DNA of 64,000 bases from Amanita rubescens (lineage: Eukaryota; Basidiomycota; Agaricomycetes; Agaricales; Amanitaceae): contig WION01000005.1 of assembly GCA_015039365.1 (NCBI GenBank), positions 992,001 to 1,056,000 on the forward strand. The letters are read 5' to 3'. Within the stretch, counting starts at the first letter, position 1. The number at the start of each line of letters is the position of its first letter. Both the position numbers and the translations under genes were made by a program. The notes under the pieces are model-generated. The model ran no database searches. It was not told the DNA's origin and saw nothing but the letters and a program-made list of their open reading frames with translations. Positions 1-10,710 of the stretch are shown here, piece after piece.

Positions 1-1137
1 GACGGATGCACGGCATGTCAACAAATGAAATCAAACACTCACCCTACCGCCGCACCTTTGATGCCAATCAAGTCTCACGCACACCGACCCTTCCAACAAA
101 TAACTATGGATTTCATAACCGACTTACCCATAAGTGACGGTTTTGATTCTATCTTCATCGTGGTCGATCAAGGACTTACAAAGGGAGTAATTCTCATGCC
201 TTGTAATAAAACTATCACCGCCGACGAAACCGCCGACCTCTACATTCGGAATGTATTCAAAAACTTCGGATTACCCGACACTATGATCTCCGATCGAGGA
301 CCACAGTTCGCATCACATGTCTTTAACGGCATAATGGACTCATTAAAGATTAAACACAAAATGAGTACCGCCTTCCATCCACAGACTGATGGACAAACGG
401 AGCGATATAACGCCGAATTAGAAGCTTATCTCCGAATATTCTGTGCCTATGAACCAGATACTTGGAACAAGATGATACCAATAGCACAATTCGCGCATAA
501 TTCACGCACTCATGAAGCATTGAAACAATCGCCCTTCCAATTGATGTATGGAACATCCCCGGTTGCACTTCCCCTTGTCTCAAACAAGACAAATACACCA
601 ACCGCCGATAACCGCATCAACTTCTTGTTCCGCGCACGAGAAGAAGCACTCGCCGCACATGATCTAGCACGAGCTAAGATGATGGAAAGAACAACGAGAA
701 AGACTAAACCGTTCAAAGTCAATGACAAAGTATGGTTAGAATCTAGGAACCTGAAGATTCCTTATCAGAGCAGAAAGCTCGCACCTAAACGAGAAGGTCC
801 CTTTTCCATCAAAGAAGTCTTAGGACCAGTGACATATCGTCTCACACTACCAAGACAATGGAAAATTCATAACGTATTCCACGCCGCCTTACTAACGCCG
901 TTCAAAGAAACTTCCTTTCACGGAATAACAGAAACAAGGCCCCCTCCCGATCTGATCGAAGGAGAAAAAGAATACGAAGTAGAAGCACTGCTTGCACATC
1001 GCAAGTTTAGAGGGAAATTACAATTCCTAGTAAAGTGGAAAGGCTATGACACCAGCGAAAACACATGGGAACCAGAAAACAACTTGACGCATATGGAAGA
1101 CCTCCTTCTAGAATATAAAAGACGAAGGAAACTCTGA
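1..1137 (+). mobile_element. Ty3/gypsy chromovirus Pol: integrase and chromodomain (5'-truncated by window)
   Basis: The frame is open from base 1, so this is the C-terminal part of a longer Pol polyprotein. It starts inside the integrase HHCC zinc finger (a CxxC pair in the first residues). The catalytic core follows, with the DDE residues in MDFITD, ISDRGPQF and the QTDGQTERYN block. A GPF module comes next (KREGPFSIKEVLGP, then the WKIHNVFHAALL block), and the end is a chromodomain (EYEVEALLAHRKF, LVKWKGY, TWEPENNL) near residues 315-360. In this family integrase joins element cDNA to host DNA and the chromodomain steers insertion to modified chromatin. No frame break is visible, so the element may be young. 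Protease, reverse transcriptase and RNase H would lie left of the window. Family assignment is secure; activity is not known. Confidence 0.95.
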
Positions 1138-1138
1138 A

Positions 1139-2884
1139 ATGTCATACCAAGTTATTATGCAAGATGGAAACAACACCACCGACGCCGTTCAGCATTTCCC
1201 CTGGTCTGAATTCTACGCTGGAGAGAACACCGACACCCGACTCACCACTGAACCCCACCGACCTCGACTCGTTCTTCATACCACCGACACCGACGAAGAA
1301 GACACTGACCCGAACGACTTCGTTGATGTTCCCTACAGATCTCCCGATCAGACCTCGTCTCAAACGATCCCGGTCACTCCCACCGAAACCCAGGAAACCC
1401 ACCACAGAACATCAGAAACTCTGGCTGTACCTGGACGAATTACGGAAGATCGCAATAGCCGACCGATCCCACCTAGAAACGCTGAAGACATTAGCGTTAC
1501 CTTACATAGAGAGACGGTATCTGCCGGTCACGCTTCGACTCAATCTCATAACGAATCTATTCGAGGCAACGACCAGAGTCACGGTACAGATGGGACTAAC
1601 CGCGATATGGTTGGCTCCATCATACGAACCACCCCCGATCTCTATCTCAGTTATCACGGAATTACTACTTACACCAAGGTTAGAGACCGCGTCACTCTGA
1701 TCTGTAATGCCGCTAGACTACAAGTCGACGTCTTTGACCAAGAAAGGATAGCTCGAGTCTGGCGACTTCTCATGGACTTCCGAACCGCCACTACCCTTGC
1801 CGGTCAAGCCCGAGATCAGTACAACTATCATTGTGCCGATTTAATCGAAACGTTTGTAAACGTTACGTCACTATACTGGGAAGACGTTCATCCGAAAGGA
1901 GGAAACCTAGATCAACTGGCGATAGATCTATTACGACGACTCCTCACAGCTGACATCGAACGTTACATCATCCTTGCTATAGAAAGCATTGACGATCAAA
2001 GGTTTGGACTAAAAATACAACCCCACGATCAGAATAACCGCATCGCTGTCAACCATTGGTTTCGCGCTACCGAAGCTACACCCGACCGACACCGAGCAAC
2101 TAGATGCATTATGGAGACAGATCGTAAATCAAGAGAAATCTGGTGCCTCACCGGAAAGATCCGAGACCTCCTGTCCAGTATCCAAGGAGACACAGAATGG
2201 ACTACAGCCGAATTCGCAGATGGAGTTCCCTTGCATCAACTCACTAGCGACCACATTGCGCAGATCAATAATGCGATCAGTGATCTCGATCTTCATCGCC
2301 GAATCCGTACAACAGGCGATCTCATTGAGGAAGAACCGAAACGAGATAAGAAGGCTCCTCCTCCTCCTCGATCCACATCACCCCCAACCACCACCGTTAT
2401 TCGCCACGGAGTCTGGAATATTCCTGTCCCCACTACTCGACAACACGACACTCCGCCTGCTCGACGACCTACGACCCGCAGTATGACCAATGCCGCCAAC
2501 CAACGCCCTCATCGTTACAACCGCTGTATCCACTGCCGAGGTAAACATGCCTCTGAGGATCATCATCTTGCTACTGCAATTCCTCCTATGTCTACTCTAC
2601 CTCCACGCGCTCCCACGCGCCGACGCGATCCGACGCCCGGTCCTTCCACTAAGAAGAAAGGACGTTCTCGAACTACCACAGATGCCGCCAATACCCCCGC
2701 TTCCGCTAGCCGCCGCCCTCATCAGCCGAAGAAGAAGGGAAAAAAGAAGGCACACCACGCGTCACAGTGTCAAGCATGTGTCAACGGACGACAGTGCGAC
2801 GGAGCCGACGACGACGCCTGCGATCTTTACGGCGACTACGGCTATCAGCACGACGACGACGCCATGCACAACATGAACACTTGA
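1139..2884 (+). CDS. Extra ORF downstream of integrase in the chromovirus (581 aa, zinc-knuckle-like)
   Basis: The ATG lies one base after the integrase TGA, suggesting expression by termination-reinitiation or from the same transcript. The product is unrecognised: an acidic Thr/Ser-rich N-terminus (to about residue 180), a more folded-looking helical middle (180-400), and a basic, proline-rich tail with a CxxC-x3-H-x4-H group (CIHCRGKHASEDH) and a later Cys cluster, ending in Asp/His-rich sequence. The Cys/His group is reminiscent of a Gag zinc knuckle or nucleic-acid-binding finger; that is inference. It lies between pol and the 3' LTR, so it belongs to the element rather than the host. From 1164 to 1700 a second forward frame is also open and looks equally protein-like (see findings), so the N-terminal third may really be read in that frame. 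Confidence 0.6.
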   Translation: MSYQVIMQDGNNTTDAVQHFPWSEFYAGENTDTRLTTEPHRPRLVLHTTDTDEEDTDPNDFVDVPYRSPDQTSSQTIPVTPTETQETHHRTSETLAVPGRITEDRNSRPIPPRNAEDISVTLHRETVSAGHASTQSHNESIRGNDQSHGTDGTNRDMVGSIIRTTPDLYLSYHGITTYTKVRDRVTLICNAARLQVDVFDQERIARVWRLLMDFRTATTLAGQARDQYNYHCADLIETFVNVTSLYWEDVHPKGGNLDQLAIDLLRRLLTADIERYIILAIESIDDQRFGLKIQPHDQNNRIAVNHWFRATEATPDRHRATRCIMETDRKSREIWCLTGKIRDLLSSIQGDTEWTTAEFADGVPLHQLTSDHIAQINNAISDLDLHRRIRTTGDLIEEEPKRDKKAPPPPRSTSPPTTTVIRHGVWNIPVPTTRQHDTPPARRPTTRSMTNAANQRPHRYNRCIHCRGKHASEDHHLATAIPPMSTLPPRAPTRRRDPTPGPSTKKKGRSRTTTDAANTPASASRRPHQPKKKGKKKAHHASQCQACVNGRQCDGADDDACDLYGDYGYQHDDDAMHNMNT

Positions 2885-2910
2885 ACGTTTTGTTGTTGCG
2901 GTCAACAACG

Positions 2911-2924
2911 TAGGGGAGAGCTAG
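2911..2924 (+). other. Polypurine tract priming plus-strand synthesis
   Basis: A purine-rich run (taggggagag) ends a few bases before the TGTTAC start of the LTR, the position expected for the PPT of an LTR retroelement. Assignment rests on position and composition. Confidence 0.6.
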
Positions 2925-3375
2925 TGTTACAACACGGTACGGACTCCCGCATTATGCTTACATGATACGTCGGACATGTTATTTTCTTTATGCATACCTT
3001 ATCTGTCTTACCCTTTATGCTCGATTCGTACGGACAAGCTCATTTACTTACTCATACCATTCCTTATCTCATATATGACGCCGTCCTTATACCTACATTC
3101 GTACTTACCTTTATTCATTAATTAGTACGTCTCTTTGTACTTACTCGTATAAATACCGCATGTATTCTAGAGTCGAACCCTAAGTTCGACTTAGCTGTTT
3201 ATTGTCGTCTGGCAATATAACCGTACTCTTAACTCAATTACCACAATCGTCCTCAGATCCTAAGTCAACGTCTTGACTTAGTATTGAACTTATAATCTTA
3301 ACGTTTGACTTAAGACTTGTAATCGTGACTAGAGTTGCCGTTGCAACTTAAGTTGAGATTAACGAGTTCGTAACA
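2925..3375 (+). repeat. 3' LTR of the Ty3/gypsy element (about 451 bp)
   Basis: The LTR is bounded by the inverted terminal hexamers TGTTAC and GTAACA and follows a polypurine tract. A TATAAATA promoter box lies at 3148-3155, placing the likely transcription start (R region) around 3175-3185. The 5' LTR and target-site duplication are outside the window, so the right edge depends on the terminal inverted repeat only. Confidence 0.8.
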
Positions 3376-3870
3376 CCAACAGAGAGTGAGTGTCATTGCA
3401 TTGAATGGCCTTATCTTAACACATGATACACATCCTACAACTAATAGCAAGTGAGTTTACTACTCTATGGCCTTTATGGTGACTTATTTTATCTCATCAT
3501 ATTTCATGAGTAATAGCAAGTGAGCAGCACCATCATTGTCCATCTATCCAAAATGTCTCATGTCTTATGGTCAATAGTTTGTAAGCACAACACTTCTTCC
3601 AGTTGTATGCATCTCATTATTACATATAATCAGGTTGTGCGTGACACCCACTTGACACACTTAGCATTTGTTTTTCTATGACCAACAGAAAGTGTGTGGC
3701 ATCATTACTTTTGCATGGCCTTTCACCTATGAATGCAGAAAGTAAGTAAAATTGAAATTTCATCCAGAATATTGCATTTTGATATATACATATATTTGAC
3801 AGAAAGTAAATAAAAATCTATTTTTTGTGCTACCATATTGACAATCATCCATCTATTCATAGATTGTAAA
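3376..3870 (+). repeat. Degenerate tandem array, ~60-bp period, core (C)AACAGAAAGTGAGTG
   Basis: Related cores occur at about 3377, 3441, 3512, 3572, 3628, 3684, 3734 and 3798, i.e. every 50-71 bp. Typical forms are CAACAGAGAGTGAGTG, TAATAGCAAGTGAGTT, CCAACAGAAAGTGTGTG and GACAGAAAGTAAATA. Several copies are followed about 25 bases later by ATGGCCTT. Copies are too diverged and unevenly spaced for CRISPR. Confidence 0.55.
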
Positions 3871-5047
3871 ATGATATAGTACCTTAAACTTTCCCATACC
3901 TTCCTCTCATAGTTCATTTCTGCTAGGTGAGAAATACTACAAAATATCAATATTGAACCATCTAATCCAGTATTAGATTGTATGTCCACTGCCATAGTAC
4001 TCCACTTGAGGTTTCATTCTTCTTGTGATTAGCCTGAACTCCTTTCATTGTTTGGAGTCTCAGCAACTGTAGGACATGTTCCCTGCATCTGTGATGCATA
4101 GCTAATGTACTACTTCAGCCTCAACCCCACAGTCCCCACTCTTTGTTTGGAAAATCACAAATATTCTCAGCAAATGTAAGATTCTTCCCTCCTTGCATGA
4201 TGTGGCAATTATCAATTGATGCCTTTGTAACTAGCCTACTTCTTGTCAAATTTTAACTGGTAGTGCCTTTTCATTTACATTTCAAAGAGACTGATATTTT
4301 AAGCAATGATTATCATTGCAAAACTCTCATTTTGGATGCAGCCAGCTAAGAAATCAATCATTTCTAAGCTGCTGTTTCAAAAACAACAGTCATTTGAGCA
4401 ATTAATCATGAATGCTTTGAATCAGTTCAAAAGGGAAGGCTATGTGGAGAAACTGAAGACTTGCATTACTTCAGTGTCTTTACCTTCTGAAAATCAAGAT
4501 CTACATGAATTCCTTTGTGGTCTGATAGTGCAAATCTGATAATGGTATGTGGTTGATCAACAGTAACAATTTATTTTAGGCCAATGTTCCATGATTTCGA
4601 GCAGTTTGCAAATGCACCTATGATGCCATGGTCCTTTCTCTTATGCCTTCCCCAGTGTACAATAGTACAGTATACTCAAGCACCTTCTGTCTGATTTGTT
4701 CCTACTTACTGTATGGATGAAAGTGTCACTGTTAGTTATAGACTTTGTAAGAGAAGTCATTACCTGGGTCTGAAATGTAAATTGTGTTTGTGCATGACCT
4801 TACTGTTACATGTTCCTGAGACAAGTCTCTTATAATTATAAACATTGTACATTGCAAATTAAATGAATACCATATGACATAGCACTCATGATGCAAAAAT
4901 ATGTAGGCAAGTTGACTTGTCCATATTCAGCTTAATAACAAGGGAAAAACATACAGAATAGAAGAATGAAACAATCATCAATAGAGTTGGTAGGCTTTTG
5001 ATGGGCTTCACTATGATAATACAACATTATATAGTAAAAGTCAAAGA

Positions 5048-5084
5048 AAAAGAACAAAGAACAAAGAACAAAGAACAAAGAAAG
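5048..5084 (+). repeat. Short tandem repeat (AACAAAG)n
   Basis: Four to five near-perfect copies of a 7-base unit lie about 30 bp beyond the FEN1 stop codon. This is a microsatellite with no evident function. Confidence 0.85.
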
Positions 5085-5111
5085 CTACGAGAATCATGGG
5101 ATCACACAAGG

Positions 5112-6992
5112 TTACTTCTTTCTTGCCTTCTTTCCTGTGCCCTCTTCCTTTTCACCCCCCTATGGTAATAGTTAAGACAGCACATTGAATGACAAAAAGA
5201 GATTATGCACCTTCCGCTTCACACCCTTCACACCTGCTTTACCCTTCACATCTTCCTTCTTGCCCTTGGCCTTCGCCGGAGCCACAGGTTCTTTGGCTTT
5301 GACAGTGAAGAATCCGTCAAGCCGACCTTGTTGCTTCGAGTGCAGAAACTTTTGAAGTTTTTCAGCTCCTTTTCGTACGCGTTCCTCGCTAAGTGATTCC
5401 GATCATAAGCCACTGAAACGGAATAGAGAATAGACACGCACTTAAATCCCTTTTGTTTCACCAGGAACTCAACAAGACCTTCGACGTCTGGATTTTTCCA
5501 CTCGAGCTAAATAAGTGTGAATGCCACTGCGCCATAGGATACAAGGATGTCGCACCTCAACCTGGTCCGCAGGTAGTACGTCGGGTTTTTCGAACAGCTT
5601 CTTGGCCTCCTCCCAAGGCCAATGTTCGGGAATTTGGACTCCACCCTTAGCCTTGGCCTTTTTCGGCTTTGGCTTCGTCTCCGTGTCGTCCTCTGCAGCC
5701 TTTCCACCTTTTTTCGATTTTCCCTTGCCCGATTTAGCCTTCGCTTTCGCTTTCGATTTCTTGCTCTGCTCCTCTTCTTCATCTTCGGAGTGCTTTTCTT
5801 CCTTCTCTCCGTCCGCGCCCTCTTCGGCTTCGTCATTAACATGGTCAGGAACTTCAAAATCGGATGTTAGAGCCGGCTGATCCTCTATTATTTCCTCTGG
5901 CTCGGATTCCTCTTCAGCCGCAGCCGCTTTCTGTGCAGCTCTATATGCTGCATTAGTTAATTCGACACGGGATCTAAATACCCGACGCACTTTGCACGAA
6001 GATGTTCCACAACATCCTCAAGCGTTCCGTGTTCCCGTAGAAGCTTAAGCGCAGACTTGGGACCGACACCCTTGATTGGTTCGAGGTAATCACATCCGAG
6101 CAGTATGCATAAGTTGATGAACTAGTCGCGTCAGTACGACAGAGATATATACAGACAGTCAACGTACTTGGCTCATGTCCATGTCTAGGCCCTTGAGAGC
6201 AAGCTGGAGGTTGATCTCACTAATAGGTTGTTTCTTGGCCTCGGAAAAAGTCAAGTGTCTGAACAGGATAGGCGCGTTGAAAGTGAGGGTATCCATATCT
6301 TCTGAGCCGGCTGCATATACCTAGCGTACACTTTGAGTCATATTGAACGCAACAATTGCCGTTGCACGTACCTTTCCACCTCTTGCTAGTTCTGCGCACT
6401 GAGCTTCGGCCTCGGAAGGTGCCTGGCACGACATGAGAGCGAAAAATGTGTGACCAGATATAACGCACAACGACGACAGGGATTCCCATTAATGCAAGTA
6501 GTTTTCGACACTCTTCATTATGCTGGCTCGTCACCTTGACCGTCCGCCTTGAAAACCTGTCAACGTCCTCGGCTGTCCCGATTTCTTTCGCTTCTTCGCC
6601 ACCTTCCTTGGCCTCTTCCCGCCTTTCAAACCGTTTTGAGAGCTACGAAACGCGACGCACGTCAGAGTTTGCTACTATAAGAAAACCAGACATTGACTCA
6701 CTACTCCCTTCTTCAACTCTGGCGGTTTCCCGTCAAACACGTACGCCGGCTTGATCCCATTTTCAACAATTCTGATTGTTCTGTAGAACAACCCCATCAG
6801 ATGACTGGTGATCTCTCCCGCGTCGTTGGTGAGCAACTCGCCGTCCTGTTGGCGCACGGCGATGAGGAATTGGTAGATTGACATGGAAGCATCTATTGCA
6901 ACTTTGCGACCGAAGAGCGTCTTGATGTCGTGTTCTTTAATGCAGGCTGGTGCATGTTCGGAGAGCAGAGCGGTGAGACCTTTTATGCCCAT
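5112..6992 (-). CDS. FEN1: Flap endonuclease 1 (FEN1/RAD27), 9 exons, 491 aa
   Basis: FEN1 is a structure-specific 5' nuclease that removes Okazaki-fragment flaps and acts in long-patch base excision repair in the nucleus. Nine exons (6992-6702, 6642-6469, 6422-6372, 6320-6168, 6121-5991, 5940-5556, 5506-5442, 5388-5211, 5159-5112) join in frame through eight GT-AG introns of 46-59 bp. Visible landmarks are the MGIKGL start, metal ligands in [32 protein letters not shown] and GCDYLEP, the helix-hairpin-helix [10 protein letters not shown], and the PCNA-binding PIP box QGRLDGFF. The protein is longer than the usual ~380 aa because of a ~100-residue acidic-then-lysine-rich insertion (residues ~267-366, exon 6). 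An interrupted palindrome lies 71-95 bp upstream of the ATG. Confidence 0.97.
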
Positions 6993-7062
6993 GTTGGTCT
7001 GGACTGTGCGACTTGACGCTATTACAGGTAACAGCGCGCTCAGGCGCGTGACGTATCTTCAC

Positions 7063-7096
7063 GTGCGTGTGTCACGTCACACGCACCGTATACGGT
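7063..7096. promoter_or_regulatory. Palindromic element(s) upstream of FEN1
   Basis: GTGCGTGTG-TCACGT-CACACGCAC at 7063-7086 is a perfect 9-bp inverted repeat around a 6-base spacer. It overlaps the perfect 12-bp palindrome ACCGTATACGGT (7085-7096). The element sits 71-104 bp upstream of the FEN1 start codon and contains a CRE/ATF-like TGACGT core on the minus strand. Binding of a dimeric factor is inferred. Confidence 0.45.
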
Positions 7097-7313
7097 AGCA
7101 CGGCATCAGAATATGCAGAACAGATTGTATTATGTCTAAATCTAACTCGCTGTGCTAATGGCTTGCAAAAAGCTGTCAGAGCAGCGGCAAGCGCGATGGC
7201 GCTGGTGCACGTCCCTGATGCGCAAGCTGCTATCGTCAGTCAGTATAGTAGGCCACTCTATTCATGCACATTTGCAAACGGCAGCTTTTCATAGATTACT
7301 GCGTACCAGGCAT

Positions 7314-8692
7314 TTAGCCAATTGCAGTTAACGCGGTTGATTCGGATTGCTCGGAAACTCGAATTGCCCGAACTGTCTTGAATCTGTTGGCATTTGCTTT
7401 ATTATTCCCGTTCCGCTCCAACTCCAAGTGACATAAGATTTGTAGGACAGGGTTTGCGTAGAATTCGGAAGCGTACATGCAACCCGCGGATTTGGCTCCC
7501 AATGTAACTATATGCGTCGGTACCTGCATCGTCGCAAGATCAAAGTGTTCATGCTTTTCTGGACCACATAGAGGATAAACATTCGAGAGAACTGTCAGCA
7601 TTCATCGATAAGTCAGTCGAACTTGATAGGCAGAAACTGCCAAGGGCCAAAGAACATTCTTTTCCACGACAAATCCGGAAGTAAGACAAATTTCTGCAGT
7701 GAACCTGCGCACTTGTCCGCAGTTCCAGGATCCGCAGTAACTTTCCTTGGAGTTAGACCGAAGGGTTTTGCGAAACTTGACAAAAGACGTACCTTGAGAA
7801 CTGCTCCCACCAGTTCCGGACACAGCCCACACCAATCCCGATTCGCACTTCGGTTTAACAGTCTCGGTCAGCGGACACGAATAGTTTCGAACTCTAGTGC
7901 AAAAAAAAACACGTTAAGTGCTATACACGTGTGTCGCGACGGGATTCATTGGAGGCAGCAAGTTAGAAGACCGTGATACTGATAGAATAGAGACGGTGGA
8001 ACGACGCCGATCGTCATGGTTTTGATCATACGATAACTTAGACTCTTCACACGCAATCCACCACAACCGTCGTCACCCACGATCTCAGGAACTTCACATT
8101 CTCTTGGACCGCCGAACGTATAGGCCGGGTCACTGGCCACTGGCCAGCCTCATGTAATCTGCTCGCTGTCTTTCCCGAATCGACACGTATCTGGACTCTG
8201 GATAGCCTCAGAGCGTGAATGAAATCTACCCAGTATCGTTGGGTAATCAAGCTATCAAGCTTAATCAAGTCCGGCGCCACCATGAAGCATTTTCGGCACT
8301 CGGCGAGCAGCTGACACCTGTCAGGGAGGCTCTGCATAACAGGTCCCACGACCTCCGTGTTTGTAATCCATACGTACTCACGTAAATCGCAAAAAAACAA
8401 AGTTGAACATATGGACCAAGTTGAGCGCTGATATGTGCCGTACTGTGGGATTGGGAAGGTGCGTCTCTGGGCTTATTTCCTCTGCAGCAACGATTGAGGA
8501 TACCAATGACTGAGAATAATAACTGTAATCTAGAATCTCGGATTCAACGGGTATGCGGCCATTGATTTTTGCGCCCTCGTGGCGAGGTAGTCGGAAGAAT
8601 TCTGACGGCAGAGTTCTATTAATATCGACCCTACGAAAACAGATTTCATATCTATACGTCCAATGACCATGACCCCAAATTAGCAGGAACAT
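7314..8692 (-). other. Unassigned stretch with minus-strand ORF pieces, possibly a multi-exon gene
   Basis: Several minus-strand pieces look protein-like: 8692-8380, 8330-8047, 7880-7795 joined to 7747-7613 by a plausible ~48-bp intron (a Cys-containing segment, then an aromatic C-terminus WKRMFFGPWQFLPIKFD), and 7601-7314. I could not join them into one open frame and recognise no family. It could be a fast-evolving or broken gene. No feature is visible between 7097 and 7313. Confidence 0.25.
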
Positions 8693-8766
8693 AGCCCACC
8701 ATCTTCCCCACCGACCATTTCCACACCCTTCTTCAGCTGGTGGAAAGCCAGTAGCTGCCGACAGCG

Positions 8767-10710
8767 ATGTCGCTCTCTTTGGGTGGTGCTTTCGACAGCA
8801 CGCTTGGTCCTCTGTTCGTCGGATTCAGCCTATCATGTGTCATTTTTGGTGTTCTGTCAATGCAAGCCTATACGTACTTTCGGCGCTTTCCAAATGACGT
8901 GCACGCGTACAAGACACTAGTAAGAACAGTCGTTCCTTACTTTTGGCTTTCATCTTAACATGTGTCTTAGGTAGCATCATTATGGTTCGTAACGCTTAAA
9001 AGTTAGAGCAAGCAATATTCATACTTCTTATCAGGCTGCTGGAGCTCTTCGACCAAATTGTAATTGGTCATGCCGCATATACCTATGTGATATCGTAAGT
9101 GGAACATATCCATCTCAACGAAAGTTATGACGGAAATCGCAAAGGGATTTCGGCAATATAATAGCGATCATTACTAAAAAAATAGTCTGGTGTGTTTATC
9201 TGTACTTTCATTAACGAGCATGTCTAATAACATCAATTATTCAGGTCGCTCGTTGTAAGTTCAAGCGCAGACTCTTATCTTCGATTAACCCATAATTTGA
9301 ATTTCCAACCCAGCTTCAAATCCTTATCGGCGTAAGTTCTGCGCAATATGGGCCATTCCCGTTTACGAAAATTGTATTAGTCATTCGTCGGTATGACTGT
9401 GAAAACGTGAGTGGCGTTCATGTACCTTCTTGTCAACTAGCGCTAATAAGCAAATAAAAGGTGTTTCGCAATGCGCGTCTGGAGATGTGAGAAGCCCACT
9501 ACCCCTTAATATTGATCTTGCTGATCTAGCTTAAACTCGTCTCATGTAGTCAGCGGCCACAATGTGATCATTACAGGAACCATAGTAAGGACGAAATACT
9601 CGTTTCATATTTGTTTCTAATGAATTGTCACAGCTAAGTCTTATAGTAACCACATTTGGTAAGGAGTCCAGGCTAGATGCAAACGTTTGCGGCTAAGAAC
9701 TTTTTCCCATAGTTCTTGCTATCGGTACGAAACTGTGCTCCATTCCACCTTCTCACTTAATTGATTGCGAACTGAACCTTAGTATATACGGTTAAAACGT
9801 GGGTCGGTTGGATAGTGCTACTTTGAACTCGAAATATTGACTCTTTTACAGATTCGCGTTGGCTTCTATTTTGGAGGTGGATAACATTAGGGTAATATTC
9901 AGACCATGGAAGGAATGGCTGCGGACTGACATGATGTTCGACTGTAGATATATGGGACAGCTGCCTTGGCAACCGGTGTCTCCACGGATGTCATCACTGC
10001 GTCGGCGCTGTGCTATTTTCTCCACAAGATGCGCACTGGGCATAAGACGTATGTGACAAGCCCTCATCAGAGACAAATTCAGCTGACCTCCATACCAGAT
10101 CCGATGGCCTAATCAATACTCTTACGATATATGCTGTCAACACAGGTGCCTTAACAAGGTGAGAATCACGGTCAATCCTGATGCTGTGCGATAACGTGCC
10201 CTCTTTCAGCGCTATCAGCCTAACTACACTACTCCTGGTACGTCAGTCGCTTTGGGCATTTCCAGCTGCTGATAGACTTGAACAGTATAACTTGGAATTA
10301 CATACTTTCTATTTTGTTGCTTCATATTTTTGTTTGGGAAAAGGTACGTTCCGTGAGAACGTAAACATTGACATGCTGACGGGCCGTAGTTTACGCGATT
10401 TCGCTTCTATGTACACTCAACACTCGTAAGACTGTCCGAGGTCGCGGCACAGATCGCACCGGGAACACAAACTCTAACGCAGATAAAAGGAGCACGTTCT
10501 TCCTCGTCAGCCACCACTTACGTAGCAGTCGTGTCCCAGAACAGCCGACGAGGGTACGTTCTGGATTTTGAGAATGTCGACAGCCTTCAATCTGACCCAT
10601 CCCAGAGCTTGCAGATCGATGTGAAGGAGGAGGTCTCAATTACCACAGACATACCAAGTCCTTCAGCAGAGTATAAGAATACACAGTTGGAAAGTGTTCA
10701 GGAGGTATAA
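8767..10710 (+). CDS. DUF6534 seven-transmembrane protein, copy 1
   Basis: The family is an expanded basidiomycete group of multi-pass membrane proteins of unknown function. The N-terminal exon (8767-8919) starts MSLSLGGAFDSTLGPLFVGF, the family hallmark. Small exons then give WLLELFDQIVIGHAAYTYV, CFAMRVWRC, the ATGVSTDVITASALCYFLHK segment, SDGLINTLTIYAVNTGALTS, and YAISLLCTLNTRKTVRGRG, in family order, separated by introns of about 50 bp. The cytosolic tail ends SVQEV before TAA at 10708. Near 10470-10500 the tail changes reading frame with no good splice site, so the copy may be mildly damaged or the assembly has an indel. It is a tandem paralogue of the next gene. Confidence 0.8.

Larger units (their letters stand above)
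3376..5111. other. AT-rich non-coding island with decayed repeats
   Basis: This stretch is clearly richer in A and T than its neighbours and has no convincing gene. It begins with about eight degenerate copies of a ~60-bp unit (next entry). It then holds shorter echoes such as CTCAGCAACTGTAG near 4060 and CTCAGCAAATGTAA near 4166. A 77-codon ORF at 4306-4539 resembles nothing I recognise. The island ends in a small AACAAAG satellite beside the FEN1 stop codon. It looks like old transposon or intergenic debris beside a younger LTR element. Confidence 0.5.

Noticed and set aside
2220..2876. Forward ORFs of 88 and 128 codons in another frame of the retroelement
   Set aside because: Composition looks like an out-of-frame reading of the Arg/Pro-rich tail; unlike 1164-1700 there is no protein-like patterning.
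3376..3870. Repeat array as a possible CRISPR
   Set aside because: Units are degenerate and unevenly spaced, there are no cas genes, and the genome is eukaryotic.
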